This document shows, in pieces, positions 22,971 to 35,464 of a stretch of DNA of 64,000 nucleotides (its first letter is position 1; every line of letters starts with the position of its first letter). Position numbers and translations under genes: made by a program. The notes beneath the pieces were generated by a model. The model saw only the letters and a list, made by a program, of their open reading frames with translations, was not told the origin of the DNA and made no database searches. Source of the stretch: Tetrahymena elliotti 4EA (taxonomy: Eukaryota; Ciliophora; Oligohymenophorea; Hymenostomatida; Tetrahymenidae); the NCBI GenBank assembly GCA_000231825.2, contig JH720348.1, forward strand, positions 157,724-221,723, in the 5' to 3' direction.

Positions 22971-25900
22971 TTATTGCTCATTTGTCATTGAATTATTCAT
23001 TTATGAAATTAAGATTTTGTATTTGGCTTAGAAATCAAGATATAAGATAGTGCTTATTTTAAGAGTTTGAAATAGTAAGCAATGCTCTTTATTTAATCTA
23101 ACCAGAAAATAATAATAAGATAATATAATAATAATATCAATAAGTCAATCAAATATTCAAATTTCTAACAGCGTGTGTGTATGTGTAATAGATAGAGCGA
23201 GACAATAAATTAGCTTTTTATAGCAAATTAGCGTTTTATCTCAAGCCGAAAGGATATTGCGGATAATCTAATTGGGATATGCAATTCCAATCCAGAGTTT
23301 TGCTAAAAATAAATTTCTTTTTATCACCTATTTATGGTTGCTTTTTATCTATCTATCTATCTTCCTTTTTCTTGTTGCTTGATTAAATAAATTATTTGAT
23401 ATTTATTCAAACACTTTTGCAATTAAGATAAAGCTGATATTTATTTTTTTAATTTACTTAAAATTGAAGATTTGTGAAAGAAATATTATTATTTGAAATC
23501 AAATTTCTGCTTGTATCTATCTATCTATCCCTCTCTCAACCTATCAATTAATCAATCAACCAACCAACCTATAAATCTTTATTTATTTATTTATTTGTTT
23601 TTTCTTTCTTTCTTTCTACCTAACTATCTATCTATCTATCTTCTTTTATAGTTTTTTGCTTGTTTGAGTGAGTGTTTGGGATTTGGTAGCTATCTTAATT
23701 AATTAAATTTTGTAATAAATCTATTCGTTTATAATAAATACTTATCTAATTTACTTTTTATTAATTGTAATGATGATAAAAATAAATATTACTATTTTTA
23801 CTTTTAATAGCTGATCTTGAAATTTTTTGTTTACTTTGACAATCATTACTCTTTGCGTAAATCCTATTTATTCGCTAATTTTTTCTCTGCAATATTCTTC
23901 ATTACTTTCTGTCCATAAAAATTTTAAGACAAAATTTTAAATATTTATTTAATTTTCGATTGTGTTTGACTTCTTTCAGAACTAAGTCTACCACAAGTTG
24001 ATTTCTAAACACACGCAGAGATAAAATAAATCAATCAATCAATCTCATTCACACAAGTTACTATTATTTTTTAATAGTGAAATCATAAAATTAAGGAATC
24101 ATTAATTAAAAAATCCTAAATTTTTACACCGATTTTACTATTCTTGATTTTTCTCAGAAAAATTTAGACCAACCAACCAACAACCACGAACTCATTTTCA
24201 AAATATCAATTGATTGAATTTTCTCCTATTTTCAATAGAGGCCTTAGTAACTTCCGAAACCTTAAATACCAAGCAATTTAGTACTTTCTACTAAATTACT
24301 TATTTTTTTTCTCTGTAAACAAATCTTACTTTTTCTCTTATTTTTTATAATAAAACTTACTCATAATATAACCATTCTGTTTAAACAAAACAACCTTTCA
24401 TAGTCTTAATAATATTTTACTATTACAAGGATTCTTTTATGTTTCAATTTTTGTTAATTTTAAAAGTAAGAAAGAGAGATTCTGCCCTGTCTTGTCTGAT
24501 GCTTAATTTCAAATGGTAGAAAAGAAAAAAATACAAAGAAAGTCTTAAAATGTTTTAAAAAATAACAAACAAACAAACAAAAGACATAAAAGATATAAAT
24601 AATAGAAAACAAAAACTAGAATAGAACAAATAAAAAATTTATCTTTTGAGATAAGCAAATATCGGAAAGATACAGATGTTTTTCTATTAATTTAGGGTAA
24701 GCTCTATTACAGTATAAATAACACAATTTTTAAAATAATGGTAAAAGTGTAAAGATAATGATGGATTGATTTACTATGATTTTATAATTTCTGAAGATTT
24801 TCAAAGATACTAAAGTAATCTCATAAATTTATCATTATTTGAATTTAAATAACAATAATTTTCACTCACTCGAAAGCTACCCAAAAATTAATTACTTTTT
24901 AAGAGATGATTTTTTAATACTGATAATTACGAAGCAGTATATCTCAGATTAAAAATATCCAAACAAAAACAAAATTTAAGAAGTAAAACAGTTCCTTTAC
25001 ACCTCTTCCAATCAGATTCCCTACCCAAATTTATACTTTTTCATGAGAAACATCAAGATAAATTTCCTCTAAAACTTTTTTATTTAATTTTGTTCTTGCA
25101 TGAATTAAAATTTTCTTAAAACTAAATAAAAGCTTTATTCACTCATTTATTGATTGAAAATATGGAAAGCGGAAATTAAATCTATAAAAGAATATTAAAC
25201 ATTTTAAGATAAACATAAATAAAAATATGCATTAAAAGGCGAGATAAAATTTTAAAACAAATAGATACTTCAAAATGCTAAATTACTAATTTATTTATCC
25301 TTTTAACTTTAACAAAATACTTTGTTCTTCTATCAATACCAAACTATCTAACTAAAGAATGAACTAAATAAATAGCTCTCTTTTTTTACTTTTTTATTAA
25401 ATTTACTATATTTTTCTTATATTACTTTAATTTTTTTCAGTTGATGCATATTATTTTACCGCTTTAGCACTTAGTTGATTGTTACTATTGACTTTTCTAA
25501 TCATAATTATGATTATTTTATTCAAGCTGTTCTTGTTTTATAAATTCATAATACCCTCTTTTACAAATATTGATTTCATTCAATTTTTTTCTATTTCTTT
25601 TGAATGTAGTATTGCTGAATAAAATCCTTTATTATGATTGAAAACTATTTAAGACAAAGTATTTAATGACCTTATCTATATCATTATTACTATCATCTCA
25701 ACAAATTATTATTTTTAATTAATGATAGTCTTATGTCACATTTATAAATTCTTTGATTAAAAATAGAAATCCTTACTTTTAATCAATAATTTTTCTGTTT
25801 GTTTTTCTCTCTTGCTTTGATTTTTTTTGGCGATAAAGGCTTTTATGTAATGAATGTTCCAGGTGATTATTTGTTTCTTCTAGTTATCCAAATTATGATT

Positions 25901-26724
25901 TTTGCCAGTTTAATTAATAAAAAGTAGTTTTTTGACATCAAGATTATATCTTTTATTTTATTCATTTCATTCTTATTTGTTTTGATAATTAACATTTTTT
26001 TTCATGAACTCTTTGAGAAATCTCATTATTATTTAGGAGGAATCTTCTGAAATTTTAAAATAATTGTGGTTGCTTTAAATGTAAATAGTTTTAATAATAT
26101 TTAGTTTGGTTATTTGAAGGTTTGTAAGTGATATTTGTAAAGGATAGATAGAAATGAGAATTAAAAAGTTTTAAGCTGGCTGAGTTATTAAAGAATTACA
26201 TACAGTAAATAAACTTCAATTAAAAGTAATTATTAAAATGCAAATATTAGATAAGTAATTAATATATTAATTTATTTCAAGAGATATGAAGGTCTTACAC
26301 TATTTTCAATAATATTCACATAAATTTTATTTAATTCTCCATATTTATTTTATAATTTAAAAAAGAACTTTCATTCATTCATTAATTTATTCATTTACTT
26401 TTTAATTAATTAAACAAACAAAATTATAGTAATTCAGATAAGCAATTATTTATTAATATTTGCTTTGGTTATTATCTTTATTAATATGCGTTAGACAAAC
26501 AAGGCTAGTTATTTTTTATTGGCAGTTAGTTCTCGTTATCAAATCTCTTAGGACTGATAATCAATCATCGTTTTATAATGTTATTAGGGGGTTTATTATT
26601 ATTTTGTATAATTTATTGAAGGAAAATATTTTATAATAGGATAAATTTTTAAATTCAAGGTATTTATTTATAAGTGATTTATTTTTAGTAAAAAGCTTTT
26701 GTTCATTCGGTTCCTTGATCATTT
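22971..26724. other. Long intergenic region with simple repeats
   Basis: 3.7 kb of AT-rich DNA with microsatellites: (CTAT)n near 23346..23362, 23516..23530 and 23623..23641, (TTTA/TTTC)n near 23577..23617, and ATCAATCA runs near 24030. I found no exon with coding character. A less AT-rich patch at about 23215..23305 could be a 5' UTR or small RNA but shows no diagnostic motif. Confidence 0.5.
23515..23642. repeat. Tetranucleotide microsatellites
   Basis: Consecutive short arrays of CTAT, AATC/CAAC, TTTA, TTTC and again CTAT units, in non-coding DNA. Confidence 0.8.
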
Positions 26725-29700
26725 TCAATTTTAGTAGAAACACTCATTAAATTCTTCTGACTCTTAGTGTAGTATCTGTAAGTTAATTTAATAAATTTAT
26801 TTAAATAACAATTTTATCTCCAAAATTATAAAATTGTCTATAATAGCAATCATTCAATTAATTTGATCAATCAAATATTTAAGTTAAGTAAAAAATTAAA
26901 ATACTTCTTTGTATAGGAGGATGTTGTTTATGTGGTTTGGATAGTGATCCTATATGATTTAGTCAAGATAGTCTTTTTCAACCTATTTTATTAGAATTGC
27001 GTTACAAGCGTTATAGAAAATCTTATTTTCATGATTATTTAGAGGATTTTTACTGGCAGATTTAATTTGAAATTGAAAACAAAAATTGAATAAAATTAAT
27101 TACTTCATCTGGCTGGGTAAATTGAGAGCCTCTCCATATGTGAATTTTAATTTAGTCATCTTACTGTTTACACAATATACATAGACTATCGTCCATCAAG
27201 TCTTCTAAGTCGAATACATTGAGTGGGTCCTTTTCAGGATAAATGAAAAGTTTTGGCTTTTATTTATTATTTTATCCGTATGCTCCTTCTCTCTTGTCAT
27301 CTTCATCTTCATCGTCATCATCGTCATAGTAATTGTGTTGCTTATAATTCTATTTTTTGTTTAAAATTCATTGTTTTTTTAGTTGTTTTTTTATTTAATA
27401 ACCAGGAAAATGTAAATTTGATTGGATAAAATTTGGTTTCTATTGTAAGCAATTTGTGTACTAATATTCTTATTGATTTTTTTCAATTTGATATTATTTT
27501 GTTTTTTTAATTAATTGATTGCATCATATCCATCAAATTTAAAAATAAAATCTTGGTGGGTGGGTGAACGAATCAATAATTGGATTTCGAAATCTTTGAA
27601 TATTTTTAAATTAGTTTTTTACTTCTGATGTTTTTGTTATATCTAAAAACCAATTATTCCATTCTCTGTTTTGTGAGTATGCGTTAAGAGGCTTCTAAGG
27701 GAACCACATCTACCAGAACTCCTCACTTTCGCTGCCTTATTTGACTATTTCTAATTCTTATGGAGCATGTTCATATTGTCTTAGGTTCTCAATATATTGG
27801 AGTGAGTAATCTTGATATCTTTTATTAATGTGAATGAGTAATGCAAATTACAAATGAAAATTTACATTTGTTGTCTTTCAGGCGGGATATCATTACCTAC
27901 CCAAACATATATCTTTTCAGATGATTAAATAATAAATACACCTCTGGGGTCTAATTTATTATTAGGCTCTTTAGGATCTTGTTTGTTGCACGAGTAGAGA
28001 CCCTCTAAAAGCTATTAAAAGTAAAAAAAGAAAAGGATAAATTTAAGAATTAAAACTAAGAATGAATGTAAAAGAAATGTTCAAAATTTGAAATTTTGTT
28101 GGTTCAAAAATAAAATAAAAGTGCTTTCAAAATGGATAACTTGGATGTGATTTTTGATTATAATTTTCTTTAACTGAAGGTAGAATTTTATTTATTGTTG
28201 ATTTGGAGAAAATGTAATCTTTATTTGATAAAATAGATAAAATTAGACTAGCCTAGCCTAGCCTATGTGGTTGGTTTGGTTGTAAATTAATTGTTAATTA
28301 TCAAAAAAAAAAAAGAATCTTTCACAATTTAACATAGTAACTGAAAAACTAAAATTTATAGAATGTAAGTCTAAAATTATGCTTTCGTAATCTCTTATTT
28401 ATTTTCAATTCTTTTATTAAAGATTCTATAGAAATTCAAAATTAAATCAACTTCTATTTATTGTTTGTAGTAGTAGGAGTAGTAAGTAGTAGGACTAATA
28501 TTCTTGAATCTTTTGTTTGTCTAAAATTAATTAAATAATTAATCAAATTACCATTTTAGCAACTATTTATTGGGGTTCCTCCACTTGATGGCTGCAAACA
28601 CACCAAACTCTTGGTTTTACGCTAATGCTGTCATAAGATCCATACAATCTTTTATGGAAATTAATCAATTGAACTAAGAAGCCTTGATTTGGAGAAGCGA
28701 CATGTCTTTTCTCTTTTACATATTTCAAAGCATCTTAGAATGATAATTTTCCACCTTCTTTCCATATTTTGTAAGCAATACACAATGTTACAGATCTTAA
28801 AAACAAAATTATAATTTATTTTTATGAAATTAAGTAAAATAAATTTACCTTGAAATACCTTAAACACAATGAATAAAGACTCTGCCCCCATGTGAGGCTA
28901 CGTCTTCAATAAATTTGATGGTGTCATAAAAGATACATTCAATATTCTATTTTTGATCATTTAATTAAAAAAAAAGAGTTAAAAAAGATAAAAATTGTTT
29001 ACTTCAGTTTTAGCATCCTTTAATCTGTAAGTTTTGTAAACAAAATCTTCTGGGAAGAGATTTTTGCATACATCACCTGCGCAATTTATGATATGAGTGA
29101 TCCCATTTTGCTTAAGTTTTTATTTATTGTAAGCTATGTCCTCACCACTGACGTACAAAAAATTGGGAGTAATTTCGCTGCATATTTGAGCAAATATTTT
29201 GATCACTTAATTTGTGCTTATCTTTTCACCATCCCACTCCTTTTAATAATGAAAAATAATTGTAAACTAAAACTTGAAACATATCATGGTCTCTATCTAA
29301 TTAATCTTATTTTCTTCACTCCTTTTTTTTGCTCAAATCATGAATAATACTCAATTTTGAATGCAATTTTTATCACTCAAAAATTGTAATCAAAATTCAT
29401 GATAAAATTTAACCATAATTATCTCTTTTATTATTCCAGATCTAAAATCTTTTTTGGAATACAAGAGTCGAACAAAGATAAATTTAACCATAATTATCTT
29501 TTTTATTATTCCAAATCTAAAATGTTTTTTTGGAATATTTCTTAGATTAGAGTGAAAGAAAGGTTCATTCATTCATAATTTATGTTGAAATTAAAATAAA
29601 TTTTTTACTTATTGAAGAAGATCATTATAATTTGTCTCATCAATAAATGGTTCTCTTAGAGGTGGTTTATTCCATTCTTAAGAATCTCCATTTTAGCCAT

Positions 29701-31794
29701 TAATCATTCCTATTTTTATTCCAGGAAGCTAATTCTTTCTCATCAACTCAGCCATTATAGAATTACTAGTTAAATTTGGACCAGAAGAGCCACGATGGCT
29801 TGGTAATGGTTATTGTGCTTGTGCATTGTTGTTGTTATTGTATCCATTGTATGGATTGTAGTTATTAGGAACTTCATCTATCATTTCTTCAGAATGATTA
29901 TTATTATTGGGACTGTTTGGGTCACTTCTTGAATCTCTTCCATAATTTTGATAATTATTTCCTTCATTCTGAATGGGTAAATTACAAATGAAATTATTCT
30001 AATTATTTTCTCCATTAAAATTAGGCTTATAGAAATTTTCTTATGGATCTTCATCTACATTACCATGTTTAATATTCCAATCAATATCAACTTAAATATT
30101 ATCTGGATCATCTTCATCACCCATTTGATTTCCATCTATGAAATTTTAATTCTATTCTTATTCATAAGGCTATTGAACTTACTAATTTATTTTCTAAGGA
30201 TTGTTATAATTTTAGTTAAAACCATTACTACCGTCATTTATAATATTAGGAGCTTAATTATTATTCTTATTCAAATTTGTCAAATTAATCTTAAATCCTT
30301 TCTTTCCAAGCAAATTATTAATATTATTTAAAGGAGGAGCTGCAACATTATTCTAAATTACTGGAGGCTATTATTAATATTCCTCATAATTATTTTATTC
30401 CAATCCATTTAAGTTATAATTTACTTTATTCTCCTATTTCTGCATAAAATCTTCCTCAGGCTAATTATATCCATTCTAACCTATAAATTACTCTTAATTT
30501 TAATACATTCCACCCTAAAATTACTACTACTGCTAAATATATTCATAATCATTATTGTTGTTGTTATTTATCTAATTATCTATTTTATTAAACAATTCAT
30601 TTGATTATGTTATTAAATTCATTGAAATATTCTATTGAATAACCATCAAAATCTCTTTAATTATTTTTTCAAATTTATTAAAATAAATCAAAAATTAAAG
30701 TTTCTTCATGATTTTAGTTTCAATGGTTTAAAATGAAAATAAAAAAATAAGAATTTATTTTTACCAAAAGCTGCTAATTTAGCATCTTGAATTTTTTTTG
30801 ACTGAGCTATTTTCTTAGATGAGGGAGGAATTCTTATGAAATTGTTTAAAAAGTTAAAAGAGTTGGTACTTTATTCACAGAATTACTTCTTAAAAAATTT
30901 CAAATAATGGGTTTCAGATGCAGCTGTTGTGTTTGAATCAACACTAGATGAAGAATAAAATTATTATTAATTGACATCATCTTGTTAGAATTCACATTCT
31001 TACTAATTGCCATTTTCAGGACAGTTTCCATTAGAGTTAAAATTGCTTTGGTTGTTGGTGTTCATTTTATTGTTTTCTAATAAGTTATTCATTTAGGCTT
31101 AACCATTTTCTGTTTAATTTTAGTTATTTTATGCATTTGTTTAGTTTTCTTATTATTAATTGCTTGCTCCTGCTACCTAAGGAGTTGTGTTTCCTCTAAA
31201 TGAATTTAAAGGGAATAAAAATTTGAAGAGAAAAATAGTTTGACTAATTTTGCTAATTTCTTGTTCTAATTCTATTTTTATTTATAAAAAGGTATATTAA
31301 CTTAATTTAAAAAGGTATAAACTTACCTTTATTATGAGGTCTATTAGATGTGCTATTTAACTAAATTACTTTTCCATTCTTTAATTTATCTTTTAAAATT
31401 ACTCCACCTTCAAAAAAAATCTAATTTTAAAATATTATAGATTTACTTTTCATTCATGCCTTTTTTATAAAATCTATTTTACCTAAAGAATATTTTCTCT
31501 TCCTTTCTCAATTAAAGATTCTAAATCATATGCTGATGATAATGCTAAAGATTTTATCAAAGGATTTGAAGTTTTACCATTCCAAACGAAAATCATGTGT
31601 TCAAAATTTACTGATATTTTTTCCTTCTTATGATTAGGAAGCAAGAAACTGTCTAAAATCTCCAAATTTAACTCGCTTGTAGAGAGAGGATATTCCAAAC
31701 CTCTAGGAGTCAAATTATTATAAGATTCCACAATGCCCCACATTGAATGAGGGAAACTCACAAAAGTATTTTTATCTAAATATAACATTATCAA
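26725..31794 (-). CDS. Dual-specificity phosphatase with gelsolin-like segments (MKP1-like)
   Basis: Twelve exons, all phases consistent: 31483..31794, 31327..31420, 30765..31271, 29609..30654, 29003..29239, 28849..28946, 28552..28795, 27866..28011, 27623..27818, 27104..27349, 26905..27021, 26725..26775; 1,097 residues. Residues about 60-130 form a gelsolin-like fold (HMIFVWNGKTSNPLIKS). Residues 135-640 are a Gln/Asn-rich linker. Residues 655-830 are a DSPc phosphatase with the P-loop HCVQGISR (general Cys-x5-Arg), split by intron 6, and upstream NGITHIINCAGD. Two gelsolin-like segments follow (SSEKIYVWVGND..., QGSESEEFW; IKIHIWRGSQFT..., QESEEFN). DSPc plus gelsolin is the plan of plant MKP1, a MAP-kinase phosphatase, so a role in dephosphorylating a MAP kinase is inferred. 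The exon 10-11 join (acceptor at 27021/27022) is the least certain. Confidence 0.85.
28240..28269 (+). repeat. Short TAGCC tandem repeat in intron 7
   Basis: About four TAGCC units followed by a GT-rich stretch, inside the 540-nt intron 28012..28551 of the phosphatase gene. It is notable only for its GC content in this AT-rich context. Confidence 0.6.
29405..29536. repeat. Tandem duplication inside phosphatase intron 4
   Basis: Two near-identical copies of about 56 bp (29405..29460 and 29479..29536), each running from AATTTAACCATAATTATC to TTTTTTGGAATA and separated by 18 bp. They lie within intron 29240..29608 and enlarge it to 369 nt. Confidence 0.8.
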
Positions 31795-33275
31795 AAATTA
31801 TTCCTTTAATTATTTAAATAAGCCAATAAAATCAAACAAATAAAATTATAAACCAAATCAGTCAATTATATCATAAAATAAATCTCTTAAAATATTTATA
31901 AACTGTGGTCTTGTTATTACCAGATAATTTCCTAAATTTTTATTTTTGAAGTTAAAATCAATTTGTTCAGCTATTATCTTGGAATAAATGACTTCTTTTT
32001 TTTTCAAACAATTTCATCTTTATTGCTTAATTTATAGATTCGATTGATTTAGCATGCTAGAATTGCTTTAATAAGCATTCATTTTAAATAAAAGCAGTTA
32101 TAGATGAAAATATTCATAGAATCAATGAAGAAAATTTTTTAGCACTTTCAAAATCAAAGTTTTTTAGATTGATTTTGAGAAAAATAAAAAATTGTATAAC
32201 TTTTATTCTGAATAAAGAATTATGCTATTAATGATATTAAAGTTTAAGCTAATACATAATAACAATAGAGATAATAAACTAATTAATGAGAATTTGGTAG
32301 CATTAAACTTTGATATTTTGCTTGGAAATCTTATTAAATATTCTTAATTCATTTAAGAAAAAATATAATGTAATTCTATTTATGATCAATATATTATCTC
32401 CTATCCTTTAATAATGGGTATTGCTTGTTTAAAAAATTGTTTTAAATTGAGTTTTATCAAGATGTTTATTTATCTTTAATTGTTTCATTTATGCTTTTTT
32501 AATTTTAATCTATTTTATCATTCATCTATGAATTTTTTCATTTCATTTATTAATTTATTTGTTTGATTTATTTCATCTTCGAGATTTTGAATTTAAATTA
32601 TTATACGATTTCTTAATCTGATTAGAGTAAATAAAATAAAGCTTGATTATATTTTTTATATAAACATACCTTAATCTTTTGAGCGTCTATAGACCACTAG
32701 GACTACATAGCATTCTTTAGACAGGAATGTGAAATCTATTTATAATAAAAATTATATTTAAGTATTTGCTTCAACATTTTTTTTTATAGTAAGCTAATTT
32801 CAACTGTTTTTTAAATTTGTTTTGCCGCTTTACAAAATGATTTTCAAATTGAATCATGATTGTAATTGCATTTTTATCACTAAAAATTATAATAATGAAT
32901 GCAATTTACTCGAGTTTTGCAAATTTTATAATGAAATCGCTGAGTTAAGTATTTTGTTTTCCTCTTCATAAAATCTCCAAATCTATTTAATAATAGAAAG
33001 ATGTTATCTTTTTTAAATTTTTTGGCCTTAATGATCTAACTAACTAACTAACAAACGAACTAAATTATTAACTAACTAATTAACTTTATAACCAACATCT
33101 TAGTAATCTCTTTATTTTATTTTAACAAAAAGATTGCTAGAATGAATAAAATGTTAGTTGGTTGATAACTCATTTAACGCTTAAAGCTATATAAATGCCC
33201 TTTTAATTGTATTTTTAGACCTTTTGTTATGCTAAAGTTTTTGTAAATTAAAAACCTACTTTAATATTTTGAGTA
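31795..33275. other. Intergenic, AT-rich
   Basis: Region upstream of the phosphatase gene. It has CTAA/CTAAC-type short repeats near 33036..33085. No exon-like frame was found; the phosphatase promoter should lie here. Confidence 0.5.
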
Positions 33276-33818
33276 ATGCTTTCTGGTATTTTAGATTCTA
33301 AATTAACTTGCTCCAACTTTTTCGGATTAAGTTGGAGGATATCGTCGAGCTAAGACACGTATTTATCTATACTAATTTTGCTACCCATATTCTATTTATT
33401 TATTGTCCTTATCAGTTTCTTTTTCTATGTTTGCCTAAGCCTTTTAATAAGGAAGTGCCTGTTTCTAATTTTAAAAATTAAAGATTATTTTCTGATGCAG
33501 ATTGAGAATATAGAAATCTTGTTCCGCTTTAAGAAAATAAATGACTATCAAATATTTTCAAAAAACTTTATCTGGTTTTCAGCTAAAGAATATTAATTTT
33601 TTTAAGAACTTTAATTGCTAAATATTGAGTTTACTTTGCCTGTTATTAAACCTATAGAAAATAATTCTTTGGATGCCTGCTTGCTTGCTAGCTTGTTAGT
33701 TTTTGTTTGTTTATTTGATTGTTTGCTTATTTGTATTTATGCTTTGATAAATAAATAGATTGATAGATAGATAGTTGTTTGTTGGTTATGCTTCTTCTTC
33801 TTTCTCTTTTCTTATTGA
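33276..33818 (+). CDS. Possible small hydrophobic (membrane) protein
   Basis: A single open ciliate-code frame of 180 codons from ATG 33276 to TGA 33816..33818, with few TAA/TAG codons and a lower AT content than its surroundings. The predicted protein has a long hydrophobic stretch at about residues 33-70, a polar middle that looks genuinely coding (RFKKINDYQIFSKNF, NIEFTLPVIKPIEN), and a second Cys/Leu-rich span near residues 135-160. The end runs into a GATA-type microsatellite, so the last 20 codons or so may be accidental or intronic. No homologue or neighbour points to a function. A long open frame in AT-rich DNA with only one stop codon can arise by chance, hence the moderate confidence. 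Confidence 0.42.
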
Positions 33819-35464
33819 TTGATTAATTAATAATTAAAATAATTGATATTGTTCTTAGTGATGATGCTATCAATCAAGTAAAGTCTTTTCTTATATTTAA
33901 TATTATTTGCTTGCCTAAACAATTTGTGTATTACAAAATCAATTAATAATAATTGATTGATTGAATTTATCTATTTATCAATCCATTATTAATTTATAAA
34001 TATATATATAGATAGATAAATGATTTATATCACTTTTAGAAATACATTATATGTAAATTATCCTTATTAATTAGTTGATTTATATTTTTTGCCTAATTCA
34101 ATCTACATTTTCAAACCTATACCAACTCCCATTAATTTATTGATAGATATTCATTCATTAAAGCCTAAACAAATAATTTTACTTCAATTTACTCTTTTGA
34201 TGAAATTCATTTTCTAGATAACTTGATAGTAAATAGTAGTCTTCACCTATTTTTAATGGAATATTATATTTGTATGTAAATTTGATTACTATTAGTGTTC
34301 GAATATACTAAGTTATAAAGATTTTTCTTATATGAAGTTATAAAGATTTTCTTATGATAATATTGATTATAAATACAAATTAGTAGCTTAAATCACACAA
34401 TTTATAATTTGATTTAATTCGTTGAATTTATCTGATTTTAATCAAAATAATTTACTTTCATTTCATTTCCTAAATTCTAAATAAAATACCAACCAGCTAT
34501 CCTTCCTTCCTTCTTTCCATCCATTCATTATAGGAGTTAAGAAAAATAAAATTTACCAAATAATTTAAATTTAGGATACAATTTAGATTTGAAATATATC
34601 CTTTTAAATTTTATTTCTATTTAATTATTTTAATCTGTTAGAATTCGAATTTCTTATAAATAATATTTCTATTTCTGAGAACAACTGTGTTATTATTATT
34701 TTTCCTTTTAATTTAAATTGTGAATAACTTCTAATTAACTAAATCTTTTTTATAGCCACTATTTTTGAAAAATACTTTTTCTAAAGATTTTAACGAATTA
34801 AATTAATTAGCTGTTACTTGATTTTAAATTCATTATCTTTTTACACAAATATAAGCTTAATTTAATAAGAACTTTCAAAATGTATGATTTAATAAATAAT
34901 TCACTTCTTTTAAATATTTGATTAGTTCTTATCCAATTGAGAAGTTGATTTTAACTTTAATCGAAAACCTGTCTTTAAAATTGAAAAAAAATTTTTTAGC
35001 CAAATTATAAATTAATGAGCTTTCTCTTGGTTTTGAATAGAACTAAAATAAATTTGATTGGTTATTTGCCGAAAAAGCTGAAACAAAATGAATACATTTT
35101 AAAACACTGTCTATAATTACTATTTTCTTAGAACATAAATATTCAAAATTTAAAATTGTGAAATTAATTACTTTTAACTTTTAAAAAATCTAAATGAATA
35201 ATAGGGAGGGAAATAAGTATTTTTGAAATGTAGAGACTTGTAAAAATTGTTTACTTTTTTTGAAATAATTTTTTTTTCATTTTACCACATGAATGTAGTG
35301 ATACCTTGTGGTTTATAACAATTTATATATTTTTTTTTGAAAATAAAATTAAGTGATATTATCTAATAAAGTATTTAAATATGTTTGATATGTATTGCTT
35401 TACATAAATTTTTTTGCATAATTACATAAATTATTGAGTTTCAATCTTTTTTTACTCATTCCGT
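33819..35464. other. Intergenic, AT-rich
   Basis: Holds an ATTGATTG/GATA-like simple sequence near 33950..34020 and CCTTCCTTC/CATCCATTC near 34500..34530. No coding exon was found. It lies between two genes whose 3' ends converge. Confidence 0.5.

Noticed and set aside
33311..33337. Hairpin as a bacterial-type terminator or tRNA-like element
   Set aside because: No U-tract, cloverleaf or promoter boxes, and it lies inside an open frame; kept only as an observation.
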